Below are positions 1-8,588 of a stretch of 64,000 bases of DNA, piece by piece. The DNA lies in contig NZ_JAOEJU010000004.1 in assembly GCF_025447595.1 (NCBI RefSeq), positions 1 through 64,000 of the forward strand. The letters are read 5' to 3'. This DNA is from Pseudomonas koreensis. Its GTDB lineage: Bacteria > Pseudomonadota > Gammaproteobacteria > Pseudomonadales > Pseudomonadaceae. The position numbers were made by a program, and so were the translations under genes. Position 1 is the first letter of the stretch, and each line of letters starts with the position of its first letter. The notes beneath the pieces are model-generated. The model did no database searches and had not been told where the DNA came from. It saw nothing but the letters and a program-made list of their open reading frames with translations.

Positions 1-1
1 T

Positions 2-77
<76 letters not shown>

Positions 78-85
78 TATTCAAC

Positions 86-118
86 AAAAACGCCGCTCAG
101 TGATGAGCGGCGTTTTTG
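86..118 (+). terminator. Intrinsic terminator after tRNA-Gly
   Basis: A 9-bp perfect stem (CGCCGCTCA at 91-99 with TGAGCGGCG at 104-112) has a GTGA loop, an upstream A run and a downstream T run. It ends the tRNA transcript. Confidence 0.9.
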
Positions 119-142
119 TTTGTGCGTTTTTTGTCGCGCAAT

Positions 143-168
143 AAAAAAGGACCGCGAGGTCCTTTTTT
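143..168 (-). terminator. Bidirectional terminator, 3' of the M20 peptidase gene
   Basis: AAAAAAGGACC and GGTCCTTTTTT flank a GCGA tetraloop, giving a stem with A/T runs on both sides. It can end the leftward peptidase transcript and back up the tRNA terminator. Confidence 0.85.
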
Positions 169-202
169 GTGGGCCCGCCAATGTGGCGGACCCGATACAT
201 GA

Positions 203-1942
203 TCAGAGCTTCGGCAATTGCCCGATGCGTCCCATCATTTCGGTCACGATCTGCAGGTCCAGCAGGAACTGGTCAACGGTCTTGAACTCGCCGTCGGTGT
301 GACCGGTGTACTTGACCTCAGGTCGCGCCAGGCCGAATTGCACACCGTTCGGCAGTTCATGCACCGAGGTGGCGCCGGCCGAGGTGCCGAATTCGTGTTT
401 CATGCCGAGGTTTTCGGTGGCCACGGCCAGCAGCGCCTTGACCCATTCGCCTTCAGGGTTGCGGTACATCGGTTCGGCGATCGAATAGTCGAAGTTCACC
501 GCGACATGGTTTTTCTTGCTCCAGGCTGCCAGTTTGTCGGCGATTTCTGTCTTGAGCGCTTCCGGCGACTTGCCCTTCGGCACGCGCAGGTTGACCGCGA
601 GTTTGAAGGTTGTGTCGTCCATGCCAACGTAGGTCAGCGACGTGGTCAGCGGGCCCATGAAATCGTCGGCGAAACCGACGCCCAGCTTGCCACCCTTGTA
701 ATCCAGACCCCAGTTGTCAGCGGCGTAGTGCGCAGCGTCGGTGATGTGGTTGTGCTTGAAGGCGATTTTGCCGTCCACGCTGTGGATGAAGTCGAGCATG
801 CGAGCGACCGGGTTGACGCCGGACTCTGGTTCGGATGAGTGCGCAGAAACACCGGTGACGGTGAGTTTGACGTCTTTGCCATCGACCTTGGCGTTCACTT
901 CGAAATCGCCGCCATTGCGCTTGGCATATTCAGCGCCGGCCTTTTGCAGGCTGGCCGCCAGCTCGGCGGGTTTGTCGGTCACCAGGGTGACGACCGACAC
1001 CGATGGAATCTGGTTGGTCGCCAGGCCGCCGGTCATCGAGGTGATTTCCGCGCCTTTGCCCTCGGCCTTGCGCTTGGCGAACTTGGCCATGACGGTGCCG
1101 TAGCCTTTCTCGGCAATCACCACCGGGTAGCCGCCGTCCAGTGCCAGGTTGTACTCCGGCGTCGGGTTGCGTTCGAAGTAGTAAGGAATTGCGTCGCCGG
1201 TGGTTTCTTCGGTGGTGTCCACCAGCAGTTTGAAATTGCGCGCCAGTGGCAGTTTCTCTTCCTTGATCACCTTCATGGCATACAGCGTCACGACGATGCC
1301 GTTTTTGTCGTCCTCGGTGCCACGGCCGTACATGCGGTCGCCGATCAGCGTGACCTTGAACGGATCAAGTTTGGTGCCGTCTTTCAGCACCCAGTTCTCC
1401 GGCGTTACCGGCACCACGTCGGCGTGTGCATGAATGCCGACGACGTCCTTGCCGCTGCCGTCGAGGGAGATTTCGTAAACGCGGTTGTCGATGTTGCGGT
1501 AGTTCAGGCCGAAAGACTCGGCCAGATCCTTGATCTTGGCGGCGATCTTGATGAATTCGGGGTTGTCGTGCTGATCGACACCGTCCTTGCGGAAGGTCGG
1601 GATTTCCACCAGTTCGCGCAGGGTTTCCAGAGCGGCTTTGCCGTACTTCACGCGGGTATAGAGGCCGAGCAGGCGATGGATTTCGTTCTGTTGTTCGGCG
1701 GTCAGCGTCTTGTTGTCGAGGAAGGCGCTGATGGCCGGACGCAGATCGTCGGCCTTGCTCAGGTCGTTCTTGGCCAGATCGCCGAGAAACGCTCTGAAAT
1801 CACTGACCTTTGCCTCATTGAATGTCTTGAGGATGGTCGCGCTCTGCTGCTCGGTGAGGTTGGCGTGGGCTGGCAGTGTGACGGACGAAAGGCTGGCCAG
1901 AATCAGCGTCGAGGCGGCCAGTTGCTTGAGTGAAAAGTCCAT
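203..1942 (-). CDS. Secreted M20 family dipeptidase (PepV/Xaa-His type)
   Basis: Predicted zinc metallopeptidase of 579 residues, exported and probably periplasmic, cleaving dipeptides or other short peptides. An N-terminal signal peptide (Leu/Ala-rich, cleavage after AHA near residue 27) precedes the mature protein. The M20 metal-site blocks are visible: HAHADVVP, GRGTEDDKNG and DTTEETTG. I chose the ATG at 1942 rather than 1954 because an AAGGA lies 12 nt before it, whereas the upstream ATG directly abuts that AAGGA. The gene stands alone, converging on the tRNA and closed by its own terminator. The physiological substrate cannot be read from the sequence. Confidence 0.85.
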   Translation of the reverse strand: MDFSLKQLAASTLILASLSSVTLPAHANLTEQQSATILKTFNEAKVSDFRAFLGDLAKNDLSKADDLRPAISAFLDNKTLTAEQQNEIHRLLGLYTRVKYGKAALETLRELVEIPTFRKDGVDQHDNPEFIKIAAKIKDLAESFGLNYRNIDNRVYEISLDGSGKDVVGIHAHADVVPVTPENWVLKDGTKLDPFKVTLIGDRMYGRGTEDDKNGIVVTLYAMKVIKEEKLPLARNFKLLVDTTEETTGDAIPYYFERNPTPEYNLALDGGYPVVIAEKGYGTVMAKFAKRKAEGKGAEITSMTGGLATNQIPSVSVVTLVTDKPAELAASLQKAGAEYAKRNGGDFEVNAKVDGKDVKLTVTGVSAHSSEPESGVNPVARMLDFIHSVDGKIAFKHNHITDAAHYAADNWGLDYKGGKLGVGFADDFMGPLTTSLTYVGMDDTTFKLAVNLRVPKGKSPEALKTEIADKLAAWSKKNHVAVNFDYSIAEPMYRNPEGEWVKALLAVATENLGMKHEFGTSAGATSVHELPNGVQFGLARPEVKYTGHTDGEFKTVDQFLLDLQIVTEMMGRIGQLPKL

Positions 1943-2089
1943 TGCTAAGGGCATTCCTTTGCAGGCAGTGAGTAGGAAGTGTCTGATCGAAGCGTCAGAC
2001 GGTTTCGCAAACTAACACCACCAGCGAGTGATAGGGGAGCCCCCGAAGTGGGACGCGTCGCACAGAAATGCAAAAGCGGCGCAGAATCG

Positions 2090-2124
2090 AAAAAGCCCGC
2101 CCAATCGGTCTGGGTCGGGCTTCT
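2090..2124 (-). terminator. Intrinsic terminator downstream of the LysE gene
   Basis: Read leftward, AGCCCGACCCA pairs with TGGGCGGGCT (one mismatch) around a short loop, followed by TTTTTC. It closes the AlaX-oxygenase-LysE operon. Confidence 0.7.
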
Positions 2125-2137
2125 CCGAACAGCGTGC

Positions 2138-2776
2138 TTACATCGACAGCACCAGACGCCCGGCAAACAGGATCAGAATCACCCCCATGCTGCGCTCGAA
2201 CCAGTGCCCCATGTGCATGAACAGCACGCGCACTTTGTTGCTGGAAAAGAACAGTGCGACGATCACGAACCACAACGCATTCACCCCGCACATCCACAAC
2301 CCGTACAGGGCCTGGATTTGCAGCGGCGTGCTGGCGCTGATGATCGTGGTGAAGATCGCCAGGAAAAACAGCGTGGCCTTGGGGTTGGTGGCGTTGGTCA
2401 GGAAACCGGTGGAAAACGCCTTGAACAGCGATTGCTCGACCAGCGGTTCGTCGCTGCTCTTTTCACCTTCCATTGTCGTCTTGGGTTTGCTGCGGATCAG
2501 GCTGACGCCCAGGTAAAGGATGTAAGCACCGCCGACCACTTTGGCGACGGTCAGCAGCCAGGGCGTGGTGTGCATCAAGGCGCCGACACCCAGCAGGGTG
2601 TACAGCACGTGCACGGAAATTCCCGCGCCGATGCCCAACGCCGTGCAGATGCCGACCAATCGGCCGAAACGCACACTCTGGCGGATGGTCACGGCGAAGT
2701 CCGGTCCGGGAGCGACCACGGCCAGAAAGTGGATGGTGGCCAGCGCCAGAAACTCGCCCAGGTAATTCGATGTCAT
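2138..2776 (-). CDS. LysE/RhtB family amino-acid exporter
   Basis: Inner-membrane protein of 212 residues with about six hydrophobic segments, the size and layout of LysE/RhtB efflux permeases. The family signature is at the N terminus (AVVAPGPDF near residues 19-27). Members export lysine, homoserine, threonine or related compounds with proton exchange. An AGGAG-like site (GGAGC) lies 6 nt before the ATG. It is the last gene of a leftward trio, beginning 1 nt after the oxygenase stop codon, so the two are almost surely co-transcribed. From context I infer that the exported molecule is the oxygenase product or its precursor amino acid; the sequence alone does not give the substrate. Confidence 0.88.
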   Translation of the reverse strand: MTSNYLGEFLALATIHFLAVVAPGPDFAVTIRQSVRFGRLVGICTALGIGAGISVHVLYTLLGVGALMHTTPWLLTVAKVVGGAYILYLGVSLIRSKPKTTMEGEKSSDEPLVEQSLFKAFSTGFLTNATNPKATLFFLAIFTTIISASTPLQIQALYGLWMCGVNALWFVIVALFFSSNKVRVLFMHMGHWFERSMGVILILFAGRLVLSM

Positions 2777-2777
2777 T

Positions 2778-3548
2778 TCAGCTCCAGAAAGTCAGGGGTG
2801 AAGCATTGCCGCGATAGCCGACAAAAAACGAAAGGCTCAAGCGCGGATCGGCCACGCCCGGTGTCACCGAGTGCATGCGACGCGAATTGAACATGATGAA
2901 ATCCCCCGGTTCAGGGCGTACTTCGAGGGCGGGCGGGCCGAGCAGCACCGGGTCGATGCCGTAGCTGTCGCCGCGCATTTCGTCGAACCGGTCCGGGGAA
3001 ATGTCGTCTTCCCACATCTGCAACGCGCCGCCCTCGGTCGGCATGTTCAGGTAGACGTTGCAGGCGAACTGCGCCTCGAGGCTGCGTGCCTGAAAACTCT
3101 CCGGGGCGTCCTTGGCGAAGATGTCGTGATGGGCCAGAAAGCACACCCCCGGTTTCACTACCCGGGACAGGCCGACATACATCTTGCGACCGTAGAGGTT
3201 TTCCAGATGGGCGCCTGCGGGCCAGGATTCGTCGAGCATGCAGCGCAATGTGTCGACCGGCGACGAGTAGGGCGCGCAGCGGTTGCGCAGTTCGGCGATG
3301 TTGCTGGTGGCGCGCTCGAAGTAGTCTTCGATCAGCAACGGCTGGTTTTCCGCCTCGTAGAACGCCATGCCGATGCGGCCGATGCTGGGGGCGTTGATGT
3401 AGCCCTCGAAGCCGGGGGCGAGAATCTTGTCGCCAATCTGGATCGCCTGCGCCTGGGGCAGAAAGCCCTTGACGCGGATGGCGAGGACTTCTTCGTTGGC
3501 CAGTTTTTTTATGCACGTCTCATCGAGACGCTCGACGTCAAGCATCAT
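2778..3548 (-). CDS. 2-oxoglutarate/Fe(II)-dependent oxygenase, BesD-like hydroxylase candidate
   Basis: Soluble protein of 256 residues with a non-heme iron facial triad: H140-x-D142 in AHHDIF, a distal H226 in RRMHSV, and R236 in DPRLSL, which would hold 2-oxoglutarate. Length and the position of the first motif resemble, from memory, the BesD/HalA amino-acid halogenase family, in which HxG makes room for chloride. Here Asp is present, so hydroxylation rather than halogenation is expected. It sits between an AlaX-type editing gene and a LysE exporter, pointing to a free amino acid as substrate (inference). The start is ATG 3548 or 3545; no strong ribosome site decides. A general prolyl-hydroxylase-like enzyme remains possible. 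Confidence 0.7.
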   Translation of the reverse strand: MMLDVERLDETCIKKLANEEVLAIRVKGFLPQAQAIQIGDKILAPGFEGYINAPSIGRIGMAFYEAENQPLLIEDYFERATSNIAELRNRCAPYSSPVDTLRCMLDESWPAGAHLENLYGRKMYVGLSRVVKPGVCFLAHHDIFAKDAPESFQARSLEAQFACNVYLNMPTEGGALQMWEDDISPDRFDEMRGDSYGIDPVLLGPPALEVRPEPGDFIMFNSRRMHSVTPGVADPRLSLSFFVGYRGNASPLTFWS

Positions 3549-3638
3549 GGTTTCAGGTCCATCTATCGAATAGTCAACGGAACCGGCGAGCGCGGTTCCC
3601 CCGGCGTCGGACGCTGCATCTGGCAGCGCCCGAAATCC

Positions 3639-4265
3639 TCAATCCACGCTGTAGTGGACGGACAACGTGCCTTTCTTCTGCGAAAGGGACGCGATCGTGA
3701 CTGTGCCCAGATCCTTCAGGCTGCGTACATGGGTGCCACCGCAGCCATAGGCTGGCAGTTCACCGAAACCGATTTCCCGCGCGCCTTCGCGCAGGGATGT
3801 CAGGCGTGGCAGATCGTGTTCGATCCATTGCCCGATGCCGTATTGAACGGTTTGCGCATCGACTTCCTGGGCCGAATCTCCGGGCTTGAATTGCACTCGG
3901 CCTTCGTCCGGCCAGTGGTGGGCCTTGATCGGCATCCAGCCCATGGCCTGGACAAAGTGGCCGATCAAATGCCCGGCAGAGTGCATGCGGGTGTTGAAGC
4001 GGCGGCGTTCTTCGTCGACGCGAATCTGGGTCATGCCCAGCGGAACCGGTTGATCGACGAAATGAATGATCCGGTCCGGTTCCTGGATGACGCGAAGAAC
4101 CTGGCTGTCGCCAATCCAGCCGGTATCACAGGGTTGGCCACCGCCCTGAGGATGAAAAAGTGTGGCGCGCAACACAACGGCGAATTCGTTCTCGTGGGGC
4201 GTGCAGTCGAGGACTTCCACATTGGCCTTGAGGTCATCACTATGGAAAAAGAGGCGAAGCGTCAT
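3639..4265 (-). CDS. AlaX-type alanyl-tRNA editing protein (trans-editing deacylase)
   Basis: Free-standing editing domain of 208 residues homologous to the C-terminal editing part of AlaRS. Both zinc half-sites are intact: H95-SAG-H99 and C175-GGT-H179, with the glycine-rich HPQGGGQP loop at 38-45. Family members hydrolyse wrongly charged aminoacyl-tRNAs such as Ser-tRNA(Ala). The ATG at 4265 has AAGGG 8 nt upstream; a longer in-frame extension lacks such a site. It is the first gene of the leftward operon and faces a LysR gene. Its linkage to an amino-acid oxygenase and an exporter suggests a specialised role in clearing tRNA charged with a modified amino acid, as known for fluorothreonyl-tRNA deacylase in Streptomyces cattleya (comparison from memory; inference). 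Confidence 0.85.
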   Translation of the reverse strand: MTLRLFFHSDDLKANVEVLDCTPHENEFAVVLRATLFHPQGGGQPCDTGWIGDSQVLRVIQEPDRIIHFVDQPVPLGMTQIRVDEERRRFNTRMHSAGHLIGHFVQAMGWMPIKAHHWPDEGRVQFKPGDSAQEVDAQTVQYGIGQWIEHDLPRLTSLREGAREIGFGELPAYGCGGTHVRSLKDLGTVTIASLSQKKGTLSVHYSVD

Positions 4266-4355
4266 ATTCCATGCCCTTATTAAAGTTTCTTTTTTAATTA
4301 TATGAATCGTGCAATAACGTGATAATCCGTTCAAACATCAAAGGACTGTTGCGCT
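4266..4355. promoter_or_regulatory. Divergent control region between alaX and lysR
   Basis: A 90-bp AT-rich gap separates two divergent starts, the standard place for a LysR binding site. A T/A-rich block (4281-4306) includes TTTTTTAATTATATGAAT. I cannot pick a unique -35/-10 pair or a clean T-N11-A site by eye. Confidence 0.5.
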
Positions 4356-5351
4356 GTGAGCATAAATCTTCCCCTGCCGCTGCTCGGTGAAATGGCGATT
4401 TTCGTCAAGGTCGTCGAGACCGGCAGCTTCTCCGAAGCCGCTCGCCAATTGGGCTCATCGCCGTCGGCAGTCAGCCGCAGCATTTCCCGGCTGGAGAAGG
4501 CGCTGGCCACGCGGCTGCTGCAACGCACCACGCGCAAGCTGCGCTTGAGTGATGGCGGAGAAGAGGTGTTCAAGCGCTGTCAGGAAATGGTCAGCGCAGC
4601 GAAGTCGGTGATGGAGATCAGTGGCCAGTTCACTCACGAAGCCGAAGGTCTGGTGCGGGTGAGCGTGCCGAAAGCGGTGGGGCGCTTCGTGATTCATCCG
4701 CACATGCCGGAGTTTCTGCGGCGCTATCCGAAGGTCGATGTGGAGCTGTTGCTGGAAGACCGCCAGGTGGACTTGATCGACGACCATGTCGACCTGGCGA
4801 TTCGCATCACGGATCGTCCACCGGCCGGACTGGTGGGGCGACAACTGCTGACCATCGACCATTTGCTCTGCGCGACGCCGCAATACCTGGCCGAACACGG
4901 GACGCCGACTCATCCCCACGACTTGCTCAACCACAGTTGCATTTACCTGGGCGAAAACCCGAGCGATGCGCGCTGGAAATTCAAGAAAGGCACGAAAGCC
5001 GTCACCGTCGGCGTGCGCGGTCGGTATGCCGCCAATCACACCGGCGTGCGTCTGGGCGCGGTGTTGCAGCACATCGGTATTGGCAGCCTGCCGTATTTCA
5101 CCGCGCGCTATGCCCTGGAACAGGGGCTGATCGTGCAGGTCTTGCCGGACTGGACATTTCTGGCGTCGTACCACGGCGGATTGTGGCTGCTGCACTCGCC
5201 GACGCGCTATCTGCCGCCGAAGCTGCGGGTGTTCATCGACTATCTGGTGGAGTGCCTGGAGAAAGAGCCGACATTGAGTAAACCGGGAAAAACCACCGGT
5301 TCAAAAGCGTTGGCTGAATATGAATTGCCCGAGAGTGAAGGGCTGCTTTAA
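4356..5351 (+). CDS. LysR family transcriptional regulator
   Basis: DNA-binding regulator of 331 residues. The N-terminal winged helix-turn-helix (residues about 8-65, with AARQLGSSPSAVSRSISRLEKAL) is followed by a substrate-binding domain with the DHVDLAIR segment typical of the CrgA/DmlR branch. It starts with GTG at 4356, with AAAGGA 10 nt upstream. The divergent position next to alaX makes it the likely regulator of the alaX-oxygenase-lysE operon, with the effector probably the substrate amino acid or its product (inference). It also carries a roughly 30-residue C-terminal extension, which is common in this branch. Confidence 0.88.
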   Translation: MSINLPLPLLGEMAIFVKVVETGSFSEAARQLGSSPSAVSRSISRLEKALATRLLQRTTRKLRLSDGGEEVFKRCQEMVSAAKSVMEISGQFTHEAEGLVRVSVPKAVGRFVIHPHMPEFLRRYPKVDVELLLEDRQVDLIDDHVDLAIRITDRPPAGLVGRQLLTIDHLLCATPQYLAEHGTPTHPHDLLNHSCIYLGENPSDARWKFKKGTKAVTVGVRGRYAANHTGVRLGAVLQHIGIGSLPYFTARYALEQGLIVQVLPDWTFLASYHGGLWLLHSPTRYLPPKLRVFIDYLVECLEKEPTLSKPGKTTGSKALAEYELPESEGLL

Positions 5352-5358
5352 CAGATCA

Positions 5359-5394
5359 AAAAAAGGCCCGCATGGATCACCATGCGGGCCTTTT
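5359..5394. terminator. Bidirectional terminator between lysR and the 135-residue gene
   Basis: AAGGCCCGCATG and CATGCGGGCCTT form a 12-bp perfect stem around GATCAC, with A runs left and T runs right, serving both converging genes. Confidence 0.92.
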
Positions 5395-5410
5395 CCTTAC
5401 CGGGCGAAAA

Positions 5411-5818
5411 TCAGTGCTTGCTGTCCTGGGCGGACATCGCCATCAACTGCTTTTCCTGATTCCAGTCGAACGGTTCGTCGTTCTGTTCGGCTTCGTAGCG
5501 ACGTTCTTCCAGTGCCTGATACATGTCGATTTCTTCATCGGACAGGTAATGCAGGCAGTCGCCGGCGAAGAACCACAGCAGATCCCGCGGGATCAGGTGG
5601 GCAATTTGCGGGTAACGGGTAATCACTTGAGTCAGGATGTCCTGGCCCAGATATTGGCTTTCGATCGGCTCGATCGGCAGTGACGCCAGCAGTTCGTCGA
5701 AACGCTCCAGGAACAGGGCATGGCTTTCTTCGGGAACCTGATCGGCCTCACCTACGGCGACCAGGATACTGCGCAGGTGGTCGAGCAAAACCAGATGATC
5801 GGCAACGACGTTGGACAC
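5411..5818 (-). CDS. Conserved acidic protein of unknown function (PA2817-like)
   Basis: Cytosolic protein of 135 residues, acidic and mostly helical by composition, with no signal peptide or recognisable catalytic motif. From memory, P. aeruginosa has a similar small gene (PA2817) beside its FadE gene, and the same neighbourhood is seen here. I chose the GTG at 5818 because GAGGA lies 8 nt upstream; a TTG at 5839 would be the longer alternative. A strong terminator separates it from fadE, so it must have its own promoter. Function unknown. Confidence 0.7.
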   Translation of the reverse strand: MSNVVADHLVLLDHLRSILVAVGEADQVPEESHALFLERFDELLASLPIEPIESQYLGQDILTQVITRYPQIAHLIPRDLLWFFAGDCLHYLSDEEIDMYQALEERRYEAEQNDEPFDWNQEKQLMAMSAQDSKH

Positions 5819-5837
5819 GAGATAAGTCCTCAAGAGC

Positions 5838-5877
5838 AAAACGGGCGCGGGAGTATAAAGCCCCTGCGCCCGTTTTT
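5838..5877 (-). terminator. Terminator downstream of fadE
   Basis: ACGGGCGC and GCGCCCGT pair with an additional inner GGG/CCC around AGTATAAAG, with T runs on both sides. It lies just 16 nt before the fadE stop codon in plus-strand order, so it closes the leftward fadE transcript. Confidence 0.8.
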
Positions 5878-5892
5878 CACTGATTGAAGGGA

Positions 5893-8340
5893 TCAGCGGA
5901 TTTTGCCGTCCGCCGGTTTCAGTTGCTCCTTGTCGAAATCATCGACATCGATCACCTTGCGCCGCGCCGCTTCGGCATCACGCAGGGCCTGGGCTTCCAC
6001 GGCTTGCAACACTCCGGCCTCCAGTGCGGCATCGATGGCGTGTTCGCCGGCAACCGGTTTGACCTGACCGCTCTTGAGCGACGTGTGCAGTTTCTTGTGC
6101 AGCGGTTGCGCAGCGTTCAGTTGATCGCAGGCGTGTTGCAGCGCACCGACCGCATCGTCCGCCGATTGCGGGCGATAGCAGCCGGCAAGCAGTTCTTCCA
6201 GCGCCGGATCGCCCTTGGCCCGGCCGATGACTGCTGCCACTTCGGCGCCGAGTCTGTCCGACGGGCCTTTGTGACGGCGACCGAACGGGAACACGATCAC
6301 TCGCAGCAGGCAGCCGAAGAGCCGGTTCGGGAAGTTGGTCAGCAGTTCATCCAGCGCTTTTTCCGACTGGCCGAGGCTTTCTTCCATGGCCCACCTGAAC
6401 AGCGGTTCCATGTAGGCCGGAGAATCGAGGTCGTGATAACGCTTGAGCGCCGCCGAGGCCAGATACAGGTTGCTCAGCACATCACCCAGACGCGCCGACA
6501 GACGCTCGCGGCGCTTCAGTTCGCCGCCCAGCAGCATCATGCTCAGGTCGGCGAGCATGGCAAACGCGGCAGCCTGTCGGTTGAGGGCGCGGAAGTAACC
6601 CTGGCTGAGTTTATCTCCCGGCGCATGTTCGAAATGGCCGAAGCCAAGGTTCAGCACCAGCGTGCTGGCGGCGTTGCTCACGGCAAATCCGATGTGCTTG
6701 AGCAGCAGGCCATCGAATTCCTTGAGTGCCTGATCCTTGTCCTCGCGCCCGGCGAGGGCCATTTCCTTGAGCACGAACGGATGGCAGCGGATCGCGCCCT
6801 GGCCAAAGATCATCAGGTTGCGCGAAAGAATGTTTGCGCCTTCTACGGTGATGAAGATCGGTGCGCCGTTCCAGCTGCGGCCCAGGTAGTTGTTCGGGCC
6901 CATGATGATCGCCTTGCCGCCGTGCACGTCCATCGCGTGGCTGATGCACTCGCGACCGCGTTCGGTGAGGTGATACTTGAGGATCGCCGACAGCACCGAT
7001 GGCTTCTCGCCCAGATCCACTGCATTGGCGGTCAGCATCCGTGCGGCGTCCATCATCCACGCGTTGCCGCCGATCCGCGCCATCGCTTCCTGAATGCCTT
7101 CGAACGCTGACAGCGGCACGTTGAACTGCTCGCGAATCTGCGCGTATTGCCCGGTCACCAGACTGGTGAACTTGGCCGCGCCGGAACCCACCGCGGGCAG
7201 GGAGATCGAACGCCCGACCGACAGGCAGTTCATCAACATCATCCAGCCTTTGCCGAGCATGTCCTGGCCGCCGATGAGGAAGTCCAGCGGGATGAACACG
7301 TCCTTGCCGGAGTTCGGGCCATTCATGAACGCGGCGCCCAGCGGCAGGTGGCGTCGACCGATTTCCACGCCGGGAGTATCGGTCGGGATCAGCGCGAGGC
7401 TGATGCCGAGGTCTTCCTTGTCGCCGAGCAGGTGATCCGGGTCATAGGCCTTGAAGGCCAGGCCAAGCAAGGTCGCGACCGGGCCGAGGGTGATGTAGCG
7501 TTTTTCCCAGTTCAGGCGCAGTCCCAGGGTTTCCTGGCCTTCCCATTCGCCCTTGCAGATGATCCCGGTGTCGGGCATGGCGCCGGCGTCGGAACCGGCG
7601 AGCGGGCCGGTCAGCGCGAAGCACGGAATGTCGTCGCCCCGTGCCAGCCGTGGCAGGTAATGATTGCGTTGTTCGTCAGTGCCGTAATGCAGCAGCAGTT
7701 CGGCCGGGCCGAGGGAGTTGGGCACCATCACGGTGGAGGCGAGGTCGCCGCTGCGGGTCGCCAGTTTCATCGCCACCTGGGAGTGCGCATAGGCGGAGAA
7801 GCCCTTGCCACCGAACTCCTTGGGAATGATCAGGGCGAAGAAACCGTATTCCTTGATGTGGGTCCAGGCTTCGGGCGGCAGATCCATCGACTGGCCGATC
7901 TGCCAGTCGGTGACCATGGCGCAGAGCTCTTCTGTCGGGCCGTCGATGAATGCCTGTTCTTCTTCGCTCAGTTGCACCTTGGGATAGGACAGCAGTTTGT
8001 CCCAGTCCGGGCGACCGCTGAACAGTTCGCCGTCCCACCACACGGTGCCTGCGTCGATCGCGTCGCGTTCGGTCTGCGACATCGGTGGCAGGGTTTTCTG
8101 GAACCAGCTGAACAGCGGCGCGGTGAAGTGTTTGCGGCGCAGGTCAGGCAACAGCAGCGGGGCGGCCACCAGCGCCAGCACGACCCAGAAAATCAGCAGC
8201 AACCAGCCCGGTGCATGGCTGAAAATCCCCATCGCCAACAGGTAAGCGGCAACGATGCCCAGTGCCGGCAGCGGGGCGATGCGCCGGTGAGCCAGATACG
8301 CCACGCCGACGATCAGAACCAGTATCCACAACAACAGCAT
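5893..8340 (-). CDS. fadE: Acyl-CoA dehydrogenase FadE
   Basis: Long-form acyl-CoA dehydrogenase of 815 residues, the size of E. coli FadE. It catalyses the first step of fatty-acid beta-oxidation with FAD. The N terminus has two or three hydrophobic segments (residues 1-65), indicating membrane association. The dehydrogenase core follows, including LTGPLAGSDAG, KRYITLGPVA, and the DVHGGKAIIMGPNNYLGR block that carries the FAD-contacting region. A C-terminal domain specific to the FadE family begins near residue 520. The ATG at 8340 has GGAGG 8 nt upstream; the longer reading lacks a site. It is monocistronic, with its own terminator. Confidence 0.93.
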   Translation of the reverse strand: MLLLWILVLIVGVAYLAHRRIAPLPALGIVAAYLLAMGIFSHAPGWLLLIFWVVLALVAAPLLLPDLRRKHFTAPLFSWFQKTLPPMSQTERDAIDAGTVWWDGELFSGRPDWDKLLSYPKVQLSEEEQAFIDGPTEELCAMVTDWQIGQSMDLPPEAWTHIKEYGFFALIIPKEFGGKGFSAYAHSQVAMKLATRSGDLASTVMVPNSLGPAELLLHYGTDEQRNHYLPRLARGDDIPCFALTGPLAGSDAGAMPDTGIICKGEWEGQETLGLRLNWEKRYITLGPVATLLGLAFKAYDPDHLLGDKEDLGISLALIPTDTPGVEIGRRHLPLGAAFMNGPNSGKDVFIPLDFLIGGQDMLGKGWMMLMNCLSVGRSISLPAVGSGAAKFTSLVTGQYAQIREQFNVPLSAFEGIQEAMARIGGNAWMMDAARMLTANAVDLGEKPSVLSAILKYHLTERGRECISHAMDVHGGKAIIMGPNNYLGRSWNGAPIFITVEGANILSRNLMIFGQGAIRCHPFVLKEMALAGREDKDQALKEFDGLLLKHIGFAVSNAASTLVLNLGFGHFEHAPGDKLSQGYFRALNRQAAAFAMLADLSMMLLGGELKRRERLSARLGDVLSNLYLASAALKRYHDLDSPAYMEPLFRWAMEESLGQSEKALDELLTNFPNRLFGCLLRVIVFPFGRRHKGPSDRLGAEVAAVIGRAKGDPALEELLAGCYRPQSADDAVGALQHACDQLNAAQPLHKKLHTSLKSGQVKPVAGEHAIDAALEAGVLQAVEAQALRDAEAARRKVIDVDDFDKEQLKPADGKIR

Positions 8341-8588
8341 ATTTAATCCTCCGTGAACCAGGGCGAACCGACCCAACAGAGCTTAGACGGCATCTGCAAA
8401 ACGGGCAGGTCAGAGCAAGGTGATTGAAATCGTGGGAAACCCTGGATGTCTTTTGTAGGTTCGGTGGGCAACACGCGTGGGAAATCGTTCGGTGATCCCG
8501 CATCTTTGCGTGCATGTTTGGCCGAAACGTCGTTATCTCTGTGCTGAACCTCTCGCTAGACTCGGGGCTCAATCAGGAGAATGTCGTC

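Noticed and set aside
2871..4283. 470-codon plus-strand open frame over the oxygenase and alaX genes
   Set aside because: The minus strand carries intact iron and zinc motifs in two genes with ribosome sites; the plus frame has neither.
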